Assembly: GCA_963662155.1 (NCBI GenBank)
Contig: OY759274.1
Span: forward strand, 40,949,842-41,013,841
Direction of reading: 5' to 3'
Length of the DNA: 64,000 nt
Source: Lamellibrachia columna
Taxonomy: Eukaryota > Annelida > Polychaeta > Sabellida > Siboglinidae
Part shown: piece after piece, positions 61,664 through 64,000 of the stretch
Layout: each line of letters opens with the position of its first letter
Position numbering within the stretch: the stretch's first letter is position 1
Program-made: the position numbers and the translations under genes
The notes under the pieces: generated by a model
The model's database searches: none
What the model was told of the DNA's origin: nothing
What the model saw: only the letters and a program-made list of their open reading frames with translations

Positions 61664-64000
61664 GACACGGCCAACACGGACTACCTAAACTGACTGTCGA
61701 CCAACTGTTTGAAGAACAATCGTGTGTCAGTGATTGCCAGGTCCAGTGCGAACATAGTTCACTTACTATATTGTGAACGAAGAATACTTTATTACTTGTT
61801 ATTTAACACAAATTACAGTGTCATCATAAAACACAAACATTGGTCAATTACGACGTACATGTTGCCATATAAAAATTATTGCGATTGTTTGGTCCTTACG
61901 ACAAAACAAACGCAGGATAAATTTACGAGCATATCTATTCATATCACAGGAATTCATATCATGTTATCATATCATATCATATCACATTATGTCAGTCACC
62001 CAGGGATATTATCACAATTTTAACATATACATCAAAACTGAAACGCTACGTTTTAAATAGATGCTGACGGATATCTGCCTTTAGATCAATCTGCAATCCA
62101 GCGATTGAAAATGCACTATTTCTAATAATCTTTATGTCTATGAACTGCATAAGATACAGTTTTATTCACCATTTCGTACCACTGTAAAAGCTATGTATCA
62201 AAATGTATTGTATAATATTGATATGCATTTTTGTCTTATATTCGTGGGGTTGGTATTCATATAATATCCCAATACTCATAGCCATACGTTGGTCGCCAAG
62301 ACTATGTACGGGTAGGTAAAGTGTGACCAAACCTAAACCACAGTAGGCACATTTGACAAATACACGGTGTTATGAATGAATGGCAGTTGTGTTTTATCAA
62401 CACGGTAGATGTTCGTCGCCGAGGTTCAACATATTAATTTGTGTTTCCATGTTGCGTAGTTTTATGCATTTGTGTCTTGTGGAATGCTATACCGGTATGT
62501 TAAAGTGTGAGATAAACGTGATGTTGATATACAGCAATTATAACTCATATAAAGTTAACCTGTTAGTATTACGTCTGTGTAATAATAAGCCGGACACGTC
62601 ATTGAGAACGTTGTGGCTAACACGGCGCGTCTACTTTAACTGTTTTATGTTAACGCCGTTGTATATTTTTGTCATAGAAATGTCGAGTGTGTTCGTCGAA
62701 TCACATAGGCCCTAAATGGTTTCCTGTATTGCATGGCGGTCTCGGTCTCCTCCCTTTCCAAACCTCTATTTCTGTGTAAGGAGTGCAGGTTTTCCAGGAT
62801 TCCGCATTCCATTTTTTATTACCAGAATACCAACCGAGACACTGGCTCAACTTCACGCTAGCTCAATCTCACTTCTGGAGCTGTGGCACACGAAACGTGT
62901 CCCTGGCTCTCTAATCTTATCTGAGAGGTATGGTAACTCCCCATACAGCTCGCTGCTGCTGTTGGACGTGCAGGCTCCAATATATATTAAACTCAATCGT
63001 GAGCATTCCCTGTAGTAGCATCCTTCTAATTGCATTTCTAATGAGGGTGTAATTGTTCACATATAGCAACACAGGTTCAACTGTTTACAATAAAGTATAT
63101 ATAAGTTCTTCCAGCTTCTTAGGGAATGCTGACTTCTAGATCTTTGCAAACTTCTTGCTACCCCTCCACACTGTCACCTTACGGAAGACATATGATGGTT
63201 TGGGTATATGATGGTTTGCCCTTTATAGAGCGATGCTCTATTCCGTTGGACAGTTGAAAGCAACAACACTGAAACGTATTCATTAAAATGTGACGGTTTA
63301 TCTTGTGAACGCATCTCTTAAAACGATACAAACATTAATGTCAAATAAATCATGATATTTTAATATTTCACCCGTGTTCTGTTATTACTTTGTCACCGAA
63401 AGTTCCTCTACTGCAGTTATCCTAATTCTGCCAAAATCACATAGCATGCATCTTATTCAATGCAGAAATGCAATACAGTGTACGTGACAGTTCTGTCCTG
63501 CTAAACAGCACATGTGTGAAGCATTGAAGCGTTCTACGAGACTCACGGTTCAGTCTGATTGAAAGGTTCTCGTCGCCTAACATTGAACGAAGCGACACGA
63601 TATTCAAATGTCATGAATTGGTCATTTTTCGTCCAACCTTCCGGGATAAAAAGCAAATGGACGGATTATGTACATACCAAGCCGACATATCTTGGTCGTT
63701 GAGAATATTTCATGGTCTTGTCTCGCAAGAAAGCGCAACAACAGTTGATTAGTTCAAGCAAATAAGAGCCGTCTGATAAAACGCGACAATACATGAAACC
63801 CACGTAGTCTTTGTAAAGCTGTTACGTGACTACAAGCCAGCACTGTAGCAATACTAAATACATGCATCTTACTCAGTAGTCATTGCAATGCTAAGTAAAT
63901 ACATTTCATAAATTCTATGCAACACTGCAAAGAGCATTACATTCTCAGTAACTTCCTTTCGACACTACAAACCTGTCGAAGATTGCATCATTTTCCATTT
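61664..64000. other. Downstream region, no gene placed
   Basis: Should contain the 3' untranslated region of the SPRY gene; no clear AATAAA close by. A short catat repeat lies at 61960-61985. Frames at 62716-63035 have no recognised domain. Confidence 0.4.

Noticed and set aside
62716..63035. Overlapping frames of 60-99 codons on both strands
   Set aside because: No domain, splice or codon signal; too weak to call.

Overview
This is nuclear DNA of an animal, most likely a marine invertebrate. The protein-coding genes are split into short exons with GT/AG boundaries and matching phases. Non-LTR retrotransposons, a Ty3/Gypsy element, tRNA-derived SINEs and a very large amount of microsatellite and minisatellite DNA fill the rest. 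Nothing bacterial, phage-like or CRISPR-like is present. The species cannot be fixed from the sequence; the EMI/EGF protein, SPSB-type SPRY domains, HtrL-family gene and CR1/RTE-like LINEs would suit a mollusc, brachiopod, annelid or amphioxus.

Layout. (1) 0.3-9.2 kb, minus strand: eleven exons of a secreted or cell-surface protein (EMI domain, two EGF modules, then unassigned extracellular domains) running off the left edge. Its introns hold a nested pair of LINE fragments, a long CAG array and a palindromic TA-core MITE. (2) 10.3-19.1 kb: no convincing gene; a 30-bp mucin-like minisatellite, CA and GGT arrays, a 52-bp array, LINE debris and about 1 kb of a TGTAG/TGTTG pentamer. (3) 19.3-24.76 kb: one decayed Ty3/Gypsy retrotransposon with both LTRs, a tRNA-Leu primer site and gag-pro-RT-RNaseH-integrase. 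(4) 25.1-27.7 kb: a 47-bp satellite that turns into a 98-bp dimer repeat. (5) 28.6-43.8 kb, minus strand: a three-exon HtrL/YibB-family gene (putative type II membrane, glycosyltransferase-like). Its first intron is about 13 kb and holds 33-, 63- and 96-bp arrays, SINEs and a tRNA-Asp half; its second holds a ~458 bp CTA array. (6) 44.5-47.8 kb: quiet intergenic DNA. (7) 47.8-61.7 kb, plus strand: a 14-exon gene for a protein of about 890 residues with three SPRY modules, the first clearly SPSB-like, and a possible frame-displaced SOCS-like C-terminus. (8) 61.7-64 kb: no gene seen.

The three host genes are independent; nothing links them functionally. The most notable points are the triple-SPRY gene and its disputed last exon, a LINE abutting one of its splice donors, an in-frame 16-bp repeat expansion inside the Gypsy integrase, a 63-bp array encoding GRP-type peptides, and a near-perfect palindromic element with a TA-repeat core. 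Exon boundaries were placed by eye from splice consensus, reading phase and protein similarity; no alignment or transcript data were available.
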